Part shown: piece after piece, positions 23,814 through 34,361 of the stretch
Layout of the letters: the number at the start of each line of letters is the position of its first letter
Numbering within the stretch: position 1 is the first letter of the stretch
Notes under the pieces: generated by a model
The model's input: the letters and a program-made list of their open reading frames with translations, nothing else
Database searches by the model: none
What the model was told of the DNA's origin: nothing
Made by a program: the position numbers and the translations under genes
Assembly (NCBI RefSeq): GCF_901933205.1
Contig: NC_044591.1
Span: forward strand, 3,693,501 to 3,757,500
DNA: 64,000 bases
Direction: 5' to 3'
From: Camarhynchus parvulus
Taxonomy: Eukaryota > Chordata > Aves > Passeriformes > Thraupidae

Positions 23814-24995
23814 AGCATCTGCTCCAGGGGCTGCTCTGCCCACCTAGGCCTGGCAGCTCCTGCTGGGGGCACAGTCCCTCCTCTCCTGCTTTCCTCAGCC
23901 ACTTTTGCTCAAAACCCCAGTTTCAAGTGGTTTCCTGCTTCGTTGCTTTCCTGGTTTGGCTCAGCATCTGCTGCAGGAGCCGGGGGATTCCTCAGTGGGG
24001 TTTGCGTTTGATGGGAGACCCTCGGGCCCTCGCTGTTGCTGAAGGAACTAAATAGCTTACATCAGGTTTTTGAGCACCCACTGCTCCAGATGAAATCAGT
24101 GGGGAGCTGCATCCACTTCAAGTTTCAGAGCCCATTTAGCTTTGATTTGCATCTGGTATCTGGGGCAAATTCTGGGAAGTGTCTTATTTCATCCAGTCTT
24201 GCCGATGTCTGTGATTTTATCAGGAAGTCTCAGGGTATTTGGTGTGTTTTTTCCTTAACATCCCAACTTTAACCATCAATTGATCACATCAGAACTGAGT
24301 CACTCAGTTAAAAATAAAAGCTTGTGTCCCCTGAAACATTGGGTTACAGTCAGGAACACACAGAAACTGCAAGAAAAAGGGAAGGAAAAGTGCAAGAACG
24401 CAGAATTTTCTATTGTGGATGTCTTGTAAGGGATCCCTTGGCCAAAAAACAGGATTTTGGGAGGTCTGGGTTTGGTAAACCTGCAGAAGAGCAGATGATG
24501 TGAGGTGCTGTAGGCATTTCTGGGTGTTTCCATCTGATTTGGAAAGGAAGGCTGTTCAACCCTACCTTGTTTTATCCCAGGTGAACAATAAAAATATTGA
24601 GTTTATAAGAGGTAAATTATGTTGTGTGAAATCAGGGACAAAGTGGTAGAGTGATGCCAGTGACACATTCCAGAGCAAATATGGGAAGAGCTCTCCTGGT
24701 CCAGCCCTTCTGGGTGATGCTCCTGGGTGCTGTGTTTGTGGGAGTTCTGTGCCATTCCCTGGAGAAAAAGCTTTAAATGGAAAAATATTGAACATATAAC
24801 TGAGCTCAAGCATTTCTCACTCCAGTTATGGAGCAGCTGCCCTGGGATGGAACTTGCTGGCAATGCAGACAGGACAGGCGGGGTGGGAACGCCTCTTCAG
24901 CATCTTTTCCCATGGGAGGGGATAACAGAGCAGAGGGCTCCAAGGGGTTTGGAGCAGGGAGCAGGAGCCAGGGCTGGGGTGGGCACCCCAGGCAT
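23814..24995. other. single-copy DNA, no gene seen
   Basis: No gene or element is recognised. The last 40 bases become GC-rich and run into the CCCAT array. Confidence 0.4.
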
Positions 24996-25084
24996 ATCCC
25001 ATCCCATCCCATCCCATCCCATCCCATCCCATCCCATCCCATCCCATCCCATCCCATCCCATCCCATCCCATCCCATCCCATCC
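24996..25084. repeat. (ATCCC)n microsatellite, 17.8 units
   Basis: An uninterrupted 89-bp ATCCC array. Frames through it on both strands encode Ser-His-Pro-Ile-Pro or Gly-Trp-Asp-Gly-Met repeats and are artefacts. The complement is GGGAT, a telomere-like G-rich unit. Confidence 0.97.
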
Positions 25085-26049
25085 GAGTCACTGGAGCAGA
25101 GAGTGTTGCTCATTTTCCACCTTTGCAAAGCTGGAATTTGTCCCCATCAGCATCAATGTTCCCTCAGGCTCCCAAGGCTGCCATATCCACAGCTCCCTCT
25201 GTACTCTTTGGGAAAGCCAGGCACCTGATAAATGTTTGACCTAAGCTGCCATTCCCATTTTTTACATCTTTTCTTTCCTCTTTCTGCACAGCCAACACTG
25301 TGTGTCACATCCCAGGTGAGGGGAAGGAGAGAGGCAGCTCCTGCTCTGTGGCTCTCCCATCCCTGTTCCCTGCTCATCCCATGCAAAAAGGAAAATTTCC
25401 TTTAAAAACACAGGGTCAGGGAGCTTTCCTGCATGGACACTGCCCTTTTCTCCACAGCCAGGACTCCTTCCTGGGCAGCTGGTTCTAATTACAGCAGTGT
25501 AATTGCAGAGCTGTGCTTGGCCAGCCCAGCTCTGGGCTCCCAGTGCCAGAGGGAATGCTTGGGAATATTCCTCTTCCCTCTCTCCCTGCCCCAGCATTCC
25601 CCAGGCTCCACAAATTCTAACTTTCACACACCATGGGGGGAACAGTCATTGTTATCTCAGGACTGTGAGCCAAGGAGAGAAATAAGAGGACAAAAGAGGA
25701 ACTTGTTTTGTTGGGGCTTTTTGTTTCGCCTCCCCAGCTCCATCATTCTTACATTCCCAGCTCTGTCTGCAATTCCAGCCTGCTTCAGGATATCTCTTGC
25801 CAGCCACGGATGCCCTGTGGGATTTCCCTTTCTTCTCCATTGTCTTTGCCTGCTTTCCTGCAGATAATGGGGAATACAGCATCTTGCAGCACAGTTATTC
25901 CTGGGAAAACACTGTGCTGGGTGCCTGTGCTGGCTGACAAGGGGTGGGATGGCAGGAGAGAAATGTCTGGGGTAGAATTGGTGGGTTTGGTGCAGTAAAA
26001 ACCTTGTCATTGGTGTTGGGATTCCACTGGTTCCCCCTCAGTGAGACAT
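25085..26049. other. single-copy DNA, no gene seen
   Basis: No gene is recognised. Several overlapping frames of 60-145 codons occur on both strands, but they show no domain or repeat. Bases 26050-26055 (CACAGA) are the left target-site duplication of the next LTR. Confidence 0.4.
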
Positions 26050-26055
26050 CACAGA

Positions 26056-26537
26056 TATTGAGTTTGTGAGGGTCCCCAGGATGAGATGAGAGATGAGAAT
26101 TTGATTCTATGTTCTTAGAAGTATTCTATTCTATTCTATTCTATTCTATTCTATTCTATTCTATTCTATATGTTATATTATATATGTTATATTATATATG
26201 TTATATTATATTATATGTTATATTAAGTTATACTAAAACTATACCAAAGAAAGAGAAAGGATAAGATGGTTTAAAAAGAATGATAATGAAAGTTTGTGAC
26301 TGACTCCTCAGAGTCCGACACAGCTGATGGTGATTGGTCATTAAGTAAAAACAATTCACATGAAACCAATCAAACATGCACCTGTTGGTAAACAATCTCC
26401 AGACCACATTCTAAAGCAGCCAAACACAGGAGAAGCAAATCAGATAATTATTATTTACATTTTTCTATGAGGCTTCTCAATTTCCCAGCAGAAGAAATCC
26501 TGGTGAAGGGATTTTTCCAGAAAATATGACCGTGACA
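26056..26537 (+). mobile_element. solo LTR, family 1 subfamily B, copy 5
   Basis: This 482-bp solo LTR begins TATTGAGTTTGTGAGGG and ends GTGACA. A perfect 6-bp direct repeat CACAGA flanks it at 26050-26055 and 26538-26543. Subfamily B blocks are present, including CCCCAGGATGAGATGAGAGA and ACATGAAACCAATCAAACAT. The 5' terminal dinucleotide is TA rather than TG. A TATTC array occupies the same position as the ATATT array of copy 3. Confidence 0.9.
26121..26226. repeat. (TATTC)n plus ATATGTTATATT tandem inside LTR
   Basis: About 50 bp of TATTC repeats is followed by three or four copies of a 16-17-bp ATATGTTATATTATAT-like unit. Both lie in the slot between the left LTR block and ACTAAAACTATACCAAAG. 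Confidence 0.93.
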
Positions 26538-26543
26538 CACAGA

Positions 26544-29500
26544 CACCACAGCAGCAGAAATAAAGGGGGAATTTTCATTTCCTATTAAAGCAGGTGTATC
26601 TGGGCTATGCTTGGGGTCTGAACCCCAAAAATTTGGGGAATGAGCTGCAGGGCTGCAAGGTTTCATTTAGAATGGGCTGGGCTGTGCCTTTGTAATGGAT
26701 AATCATCAAGGAATGCTCATTCTTTCTCCTAAGACACCCAGTATGTGTGATTTGGGCTGCTTTCACCCATGACCTTGCCCAGCTGTGCCACAAGAGTCAT
26801 CCCATCTGTCAGAAGGTGCCACAGGGACCTGCTCACCCTGGTTTCCCACTGTCCTGGTCCCTGGCAGCCTTTCTTGCCCCCTCAGAGGATGCCAGGAATG
26901 GTGAGTGGTGTGTGCCAGGCTTCTGTTTGCCTCCTTTTACAATCACTGATTCTAAAGCCAGTGATTAGAAGTCATTAAAAGCAACAGATTCCTTATTAAC
27001 AAAGGCTTTGTGCCATCACTTGGGGCATTGGGTGACATTTCCAAGCCTGCCTTGGCTCTCCAGCACAATCCCTGGCATTTGCCCATGGCTCCAAGGGCTC
27101 ACCTGTGGCACAGGGACAACTCCAGGAAGTGTTTAATTCAGCAACAGTTCTCTTTAACTTCATACAGCTATTTATTCCTCATCCTTTATTTATTTTGATT
27201 GCAATGAAACTGCTCAGGAGGAGATTTGGAGTTTTTTCCCCCAAAATTTTTCATCTACATCTAGTGCCTCTGCTGGACCTGGGCTTGTGCTTTGCCTCGT
27301 GCTTTGTGACAGGGGCAGAAGTCAGGGAGGTATGAAGAGGTCACAGAATAATTTACTTAATAAGATGTGTCTTCCTACCTACAAGCTGTTAATGTTATGC
27401 TTAGTCCCTGAACCATGAAAGGTTATAAATTACTTGTTTATCTACCTCATTTCTGGATTTTTCCATTCTCTGCATGACATTCAGATCCCTTTTTCTGAAT
27501 CATTCTGCTTTGGAGCACTTCAAATCACACAGCACTGGTTTTAATAGATCATTTTGAAAGGAAATTCAGTGGCTTATTTTTCCCCCAGCTGTATCAATTT
27601 CTGAGGGTTTTTTTCTCTTTTTTTGGGATGGTGTGTTGTCTAGTAAAATGCCAACTAAAACTGGCATTCAGTTGGCAACAAAACTAAATTAAAAGTTTAG
27701 TTAATAAACTAAATAATAAAAATCTGGGAGGATATTTAGGGGGAAATCTCTGTCCAAGGTGCATCCTAGATGTGAGGGCTCCAGGGAGACCCAGCTGGGT
27801 TATCTCCTGTGCATTCCCATGCCACTTTTATTCCCCAATCACTGATACTTGGACAGTGTCTAATTATCCAAGTGGGTAAGGAGAGGGAAAAAAATGGAGA
27901 AGTCTGGAGGACTGTGTGAAATTCAGAGCAAGAAGAACAGAGAAGGAGGAACAAAGTGCCCCAAAGCAAGGGAACAGACTCCAGGCAGAGAAGAGGATGC
28001 AGAGACATTTCAATTTATCATTTCTTTCCTCTTTAAAATCTTATTTCTCAAAACCCACCTGACAAGTTCAGCAGTTTCACTCGAAAAAAAAAATCCTAAA
28101 ACTGTGAGAGACAAGTGGTAAAATTGGCACTGGAGATTGTGAGACTGTTGGTCAGATCATGTCCTGGGAAATCAAGATTAGAAAAAAACATGGATTTTTA
28201 AAGGCTGTCCTGAACTGATTAAATGTCACAAAATCACCCCAGAACTGTTCTAAAATTTTAATAGAAATAGTCTAAATTTTTTAAGTTCATCTGAACATCC
28301 CTTAGGATGTAGAAACCATATGAACAGAGGGTGATGGGCAAAAAGGGACAAAATGACTCATTTAATAAAATCAGGGACATTTTTCAGTGTCTGGTTTTAA
28401 TAGATGGGTCATGCAAAAAGATTCCGCAAATTTCCTAACCCTAAACTAATGTGAGACATACCAAAATAACCTGTTCTTCAAACTGAAACCAGAGAATTAA
28501 GCAAAACTTATAAAAGAATATTCCATTTTCCTCTGGGCCAGGCTACATCAGCACAATCAAACCACCTAGTTGTTTCAGAGAATGCAGAAGAATTTGCTAC
28601 GTACATTTTTTTTGCCAAAACATTTCAAAGCAAAGTTTATTTGTTCACATTCTGTTGCTAATTCCTCCTGTAAATATTGTGTGAAGTGTTTGTTGTTCTT
28701 TGAAACTGTGAGCAGCTGTAGTGGTCTGGGAGACAGCACTAATGAACAGATGTGTATGGCAGAAAAAAAGCTATTATCTTCCTTTTGTTCACCAAAACTT
28801 GTTAATTTGGGACTGTTTGCATTTCAAGCTGCAATTTTATTATCCACCAAAGGTGTAATAGTGGGCTTTAGAAGCTGAGATCATTTTTTTGCCTTCAGTT
28901 TTTCTTTTCCCTTATTTACCTATCTGTAAAATGAAAATCCATGAATTACCTGTTCCAACCCAGCTTCCTACTGGTTCCTTATGGTCTGCAAGAAGCTCAT
29001 ATAAAATAGATTGGGGAGAAGTCAGCTGTAATCAGTGGAAAATGAGAGTTCCCAAAGCCCTAAACAGTTTACATGAGCATCACTTATATAAGAAAACATA
29101 ATAAAGGAAGAATTGGGCATCCTTGAACTTCCATTTTCATGCCTTTAACTGACTGTGGTCTAATTGTGGCCTTACCAAATTCAGAGGAATTTTTCTAATG
29201 TTTCAGTAGGAGCAGACTTAGGGATTGTTTGGATGGTTGTGGTTGTTGCTGTTCTCCATGAGATGTTTGGAAGTTTAGGGAGAGCACAGGAGAGACCTGC
29301 AACTGGCAGAATTCAATCAGGCTGGCCTTGCTGGGGTGATTTATGTCTTTAAACCACCATCAAAAGCTGGAAATCTACTGAAAAGCTGTGTACTAGTGGT
29401 GTTGGCCATCTTAGGCCTTCAGCTGTGCTCCTGGGAAACTGAGTTTTTGGGGGGTTAAAGTGCTTGGGTGGAGATCAGGGGGCTCAGTTTGGGAATGGTC

Positions 29501-29714
29501 TGTTAATGGATTCATGACTGGAGATTATGGAAAAGAAAATCAAATAATCTCCCTGATAATCCAGGAAAACTTCCTGTAGATCCCTTTGTACTGCCACTGC
29601 ATGGAAGTGTGGAAATGCAGCTGAGCACCGTGGATCTAGAGAAATCTAAACTAGGGAATTTTCACTCCTTTCCTCAGATTCTTCTTGAAAACACAATACA
29701 CATACCCTTATAAC
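26544..29714. other. 3.2-kb single-copy stretch, no gene seen
   Basis: No gene is recognised. Plus frames at 27894-28121 and 28570-28878 have no recognisable domain. AT-rich sequence at 28140-28900 is free of obvious repeats. An A run lies at about 28084-28092. Confidence 0.4.
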
Positions 29715-29767
29715 CATATATATGTGTGTATGTATGTGTACACACACATATACATATATGTGTGTGT
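29715..29767. repeat. 53-bp alternating purine-pyrimidine tract
   Basis: From 29715 to 29767 every base alternates pyrimidine and purine (TA, TG and CA steps) with no break. A central GTGTACACAC is self-complementary. Tracts of this kind can adopt Z-DNA or cruciform structure under negative supercoiling. Confidence 0.93.
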
Positions 29768-30843
29768 TTGTGTATATGTAAAAAATAAATATATGTGTCA
29801 CTTCGAGGTGTATTTGCCCAGCCTGAATCTCTCTTAATTTCATCCTTTTTTATTTCTGGCTCTGTCCCTTTTCAAACTATTAATTTCCTGCCTGCCTTTG
29901 GCACTGACATGTTGTCACCACATCCAGCCCTGTGTGTCACCCACTGCACCCCAGCACCCGGGGTCCCTTGTAACCTCTGCTGTAATTGAGGATTCCACTT
30001 ACAGGGCATTGGGGTGACTCTGCTCTGCCACCAAGTGAAGGTGAGAGGATTTTAGGGTCACCCAAGACCAGGTGATGCCCCCTTTGCAATGGGAACCTGT
30101 TATTATGCAGCTTGAAAACCTACAGGCAGCTCAGGCATCTACCTCATGCTGCAAACTCATATCTTATTTATTGTCCACCACTTAAATTAAGTCACATTTA
30201 CTGTGGCTCCAAGGCATCTTTTCCCCCTTGAATCTCTGTTTCCAATTATTTTCCCCCAGATGTCATTAGCTGGTATTTGCCAGGTTGCATCTCATTTTGT
30301 TTTCTGTCTTTTTGCTCAATAACAAAAAAACATGAGGGGTCACTTTGAGGCAGTGGAACTAATGGGCAATCATGGATATTACAGAAGCTTGAAAAATTAT
30401 TAAGGTGATGAAATCTTTCTAGTGCTACATGCTAATGAGAACCCAGCATGGGGCTGTTTCTGAGATAATCCTATTTCCAGGCTGATTGAAATATCATTGT
30501 GAGTGTTTCCTTCTAAATCTGTATGTTCCTAAGGATCCATACGTTTGGCTTTCCATGAAATTGGAGTTTGCTTTTCATGAACTCATGTATGGAAATACAT
30601 TAGGTGGATGCTTGTAAAATCTTATTAAGCTGCTGTTGTTGGACATTTTGTGATGGAGGGACAGTCTGGGGTAGGCAGTAGGGCTTGGTGTGCTGCTCCT
30701 CCTGCCCACAGCCACCAGAGCCTCCCTCCCAGGGCTTTGCTCACAGCACCAGATGGGAGCTGAGTTTTAACCTCCTTGGATTTTTAAAGGAGGGATTTTT
30801 ACACAAGTCTTGGGAAATGGCCATATTGATGGCCCCATAAGAG
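29768..30843. other. single-copy DNA, no gene seen
   Basis: Nothing recognisable. The final bases 30844-30849 (AGTTTC) are the left target-site duplication of the next LTR. Confidence 0.4.
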
Positions 30844-30849
30844 AGTTTC

Positions 30850-31302
30850 TGTTGTGGTGTTGTGAGGTCCCCAGGATGAGGTGAGAGATGAGAATTGACT
30901 CCCAAGTTTTCAGAAGGCTGATTTATTATTCTATTCTATTCTATTCTATTCTATTCTATTCTATTCTATTCTATTCTATGGAATTATATGGAATTCTATT
31001 ATATTCTATGGAATTATAAGATATTCTATGGAATTATATTATATGGAATTATATACTAAAACTATACTAAAGAAAGAGAAAGGAGACATCAGAAGGCTAG
31101 ACAAGAAAGAATAATAAAAACCTGTGACTGACCAGAGTCCTGACACAGCTGGACTGGGATTGATCATTAAATTAAAACAAATCACATGCTGGGTAAACAA
31201 TTCTCCAAATCACATTCCAAAGCAGCAAAACAGGGAGAAGCTGAAGCTTCCCAGGAGAAAAGATCCTGGTAAAGGGATTTTTCATAAAACATCACAGTGA
31301 CA
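30850..31302 (+). mobile_element. solo LTR, family 1 subfamily B, copy 6
   Basis: This 453-bp solo LTR begins TGTTGTGGTGTTGTGAGG and ends GTGACA. A perfect 6-bp repeat AGTTTC flanks it at 30844-30849 and 31303-31308. The right half is shortened: the ATCAAACATTCACCTGTTGG-type segment and part of the GAGGCTTCTCAGCTTCCC block are reduced. A TATTC array sits in the shared microsatellite slot. Confidence 0.9.
30926..31052. repeat. (TATTC)n then GGAATTATAT repeats inside LTR
   Basis: About 55 bp of TATTC units is followed by degenerate TATGGAATTATAT and TATTCTATGGAATTATA units up to about 31052. The position within the LTR is the same as in copies 3 and 5. Confidence 0.93.
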
Positions 31303-31308
31303 AGTTTC

Positions 31309-33820
31309 CTCTTGCTAGGACACGGTGATAATGTGGGCACAGCTGGGGGGGGAATATCTGCTGTGTGAGCCCCAGCTAACACTCAGTGCAGTTCCCAGCA
31401 ATCACTGAGTGATTGCTAAATGTAACTGGGGTGGTTTTGTGGCACTTTGGTGGTTAACAGGTTATCCCTGCCATGAGGCTCAGGGAGCTGTCACGAGTGC
31501 CAGGCACTCAGGCTCCTCAGCCCTTGGCTCACGGGATCACCACGGGCTCCTCATGGGCAGGGGAGGATGAAATGAAACACAAGGGAAGAGCTTTTCTCTG
31601 CATGACCCCCTCTCTGTGCTTTGGGTGACTTTTATTCACTCCAGGGGCTGAGTAAAGCCCCAGTCTGGGCTCGGCTGGAATAAACATCTGTGGCTGAAAA
31701 AGTGCACTAATGCAGGGAACACATGATGAAAAGTGGGGATTGTGAGCAGGGATTTTTTATTCAGTACAAGGAAAATTCTCTCCCCAGAATGAATGGCAGC
31801 TATTCATGTCAATGAAAGGAGAGATAAGGAGTCAGGACAATTTTACTAACCCTTAATAAGACTCCTGATCTATTTATAAATGGCCATGGATGTGTGGCTC
31901 TGCTTTCAGCTGAAGACTGATGGCAATAGTTCAGTTCAACCTCTTCTTTTTTTTCCTTAGTGCTGTAAAACCATTATGGACTTTGTTACTGGTTTTCTTT
32001 CAATCAGATGCTGCTGTTGCTGCAGCTTGGTCCCTCCTCACCCAGGGATGGCTGCAGGGCTCTTGGGAATGCCTTCTCCACAAGACCAAGACCTCTCCTC
32101 CTTCTCCTCTTCCTCCCTCTCCTGAGGAACCCTTGTTGTCCCATCAGAGATCCCCCTTTGATCCTCACTAACCCTTTCACCTGCACTGCTGTCCTTCAGC
32201 TTCATCTTTCCAGATAGAGATCACCCTCCCTTATCTACTGAGTTTGAGTTGCATTTGAGTGACCTGGAATTGCATTTGATCAGCCCCTGGAAGGATGAAT
32301 CCTGTGGGATTTACACCTCCAAGAACTGCCCCAGCACAGGAGGAGATGGTGGCTCCCTCCTATGTCACTTTCTTTCCAGCTTCAGGGAATTGTGAGCTTG
32401 AAACAGTCTCTGAAAATCCAGGACAATTCCTGTTTGTTCCCCCCTTGATGCTGCTTTGACTCCCTTGAACAGCAGCTTTAAATTACTAAGTAATCTATAA
32501 AATGATAATTTTATAGATTATATAATTTTATAATTCTATTAATAATTCTTTAAATTTTATAATTCTATTAATGTTGTGTCAAAAAGTGCCTGTTCAGAAA
32601 TCCCAGTACCATCCCAGTTTTGTCCAGTGTTGGATGGAGGCAGTTCAGGATCAGCATGGCTGGGGTGGGAATTGATGCCATTAGCTGTGGTTTATTGACT
32701 TTGAGGGAAATCTTTCATTCTAGACTTCATATGAATTGTTGCTGGTTTGTTGTTTTTCGGGGGTTTTTTGTTTTTAATATATTGAGCTGCATTCTCAGAA
32801 ATCACCAGATGAAATCTCTGCCTGTTCCCTGTTTCAGGCACCCATAATGATAAATTTGGGCTCTAAACCTGCAATGCTGTTATCATGTGCATTCCTGTAC
32901 TGCAGTTTATTGGCTTCAATTGTATATTTCTTTTTTTTTTCTCTTTTTTTCCATGTCTATTCACACTCTTTCAAGAGCAGAAAATGAGATTTGTACACCC
33001 AGTGAATAATCCCATGCACCAAACCCCAGCTGGAGGGAAAGGACACCACTGTTGTACCTTGCACAGACCCTTCTCAGATGTTTTTGTACCAGGCTGCAGT
33101 TTGAAATATTGTGGGGAAATTTAGGAGGAGGAAAGGTTTCTCCTTGGCTGCTAAGATAATTTTCTCTGGAATCACATTCCAGAAGGCTTCCCTTGATATT
33201 TTACATCACATGAAGCTGTGACCCCTTTGGCTTTTGTGGCATATGTGTCTTAAAAACACATTCTTTGCATAAAAGCCTTGGAAATGCTCTGAAGCCCGAG
33301 ACTGCAGCAAGGACCAAATCCATGTGATGTTGTCATAACAACAAACAATAATTTGAAATGCAGATTTTTCATCTCTCCTCTTTGGTTGTGATTGAAAGCT
33401 GTGGAAAATGGGGGATTTGCTGCACTGAGATTGTTCCTATTAGAATAAGAAGGTGATAATGGGAGTTGGTAGGATGCCTGAGGGATCAGGAGGATGATTT
33501 ATGAATACTCCTAAACTGTAACACAGCTAAACCAAGAGCTAGTTGTGTTTCTGTGGTGGTCTATCCAGATATTTCAGCTGAGCCTGTAAGACTGGTGTGA
33601 CCTGGGGGTATCTCTGGAACAAACAGCTTTCCTGCAGGTAAAGCCTGAACTCCCAGCCCTCTGATCAACCTGTGGAAATTGCAGCATCTTTGGTGTTTGT
33701 TTCCAAACAGCTGTTACATCCCTTGGAGCAGCTGAAGGGAGTTTGCTGGGTTATTTACAAATAGCTTTTGCTGCTTCAAAAATAAAGTTTTCTTTTTGTG
33801 AGGAAAGAGCTGTGTGATTC
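31309..33820. other. single-copy DNA, no gene seen
   Basis: No gene is recognised. An AT-rich zone at 32480-32575 contains a hairpin (listed separately). T runs occur near 32930-32950. Confidence 0.4.
32491..32520. repeat. 13-bp-arm AT hairpin
   Basis: TAATCTATAAAAT and ATTTTATAGATTA are exact reverse complements separated by GATA. Short ATAATTCTATTAAT-like repeats follow it. Confidence 0.9.
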
Positions 33821-33826
33821 CCCTAC

Positions 33827-34202
33827 TGTTGTATTTGTGGGGTGTCCTGATGAAGGAAGGAATGATGAATCTAACCCCATGTTCTCAGAAGGCTAATTTA
33901 TTATTTTATGATACTATATTGTAATAAAGAGTACAGAAAGGATACTTACAGAATGCTAAAAAGATAATAATGAAAACTCGTGATTGTTTCCAGAGTCCTG
34001 ACACAGCTTGGCCCTGATTGGCCAATAAGTCAAAATAATTCACAGTAGAAACCAATGAAACAATCACCAAACACATTCCACATGAGCACAACACAGGAGA
34101 AGCAAATGAGAGAAGAATTGTTTTCCTTTTCTCTGAGGCTTCTCAGCTTCCCAGGAGGAAACTCCTGGGTGAAGGAATTTTTCAGAAAATGTGAATGCCA
34201 CA
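33827..34202 (+). mobile_element. solo LTR, family 1 subfamily A, copy 7
   Basis: This 376-bp solo LTR begins TGTTGTATTTGTGGGG and ends GCCACA. The flanking hexamers CCCTAC and CCCCAA match at four of six positions, so the target-site duplication is degraded or the right end is off by a base or two. It contains ATGTTCTCAGAAGGCTAATT, CTTGGCCCTGATTGGCCAAT and GAGGCTTCTCAGCTTCCC. It has no microsatellite; the slot reads TTATTTTATGATACTATATT, as in the other subfamily A copies. Confidence 0.83.
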
Positions 34203-34277
34203 CCCCAAATCTGTCACTTCATCAGCCACTGCTGCTGTCACCTGCTCTTGTGCTGCTGCTGGAGGTCAGGCTCAGCT

Positions 34278-34361
34278 CCCATCCCATCCCATCCCATCCC
34301 ATCCCATCCCATCCCATCCCATCCCATCCCATCCCATCCCATCCCATCCCATCCCATCCCA
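34278..34361. repeat. (CCCAT)n microsatellite, about 17 units
   Basis: An uninterrupted 84-bp array of the same unit and strand as the array at 24996-25084. It starts about 75 bp right of LTR copy 7. Confidence 0.97.

Noticed and set aside
24727..25244. Frames of 138-170 codons with Ser-His-Pro-Ile-Pro repeats
   Set aside because: The repeats are the CCCAT microsatellite read in different frames.
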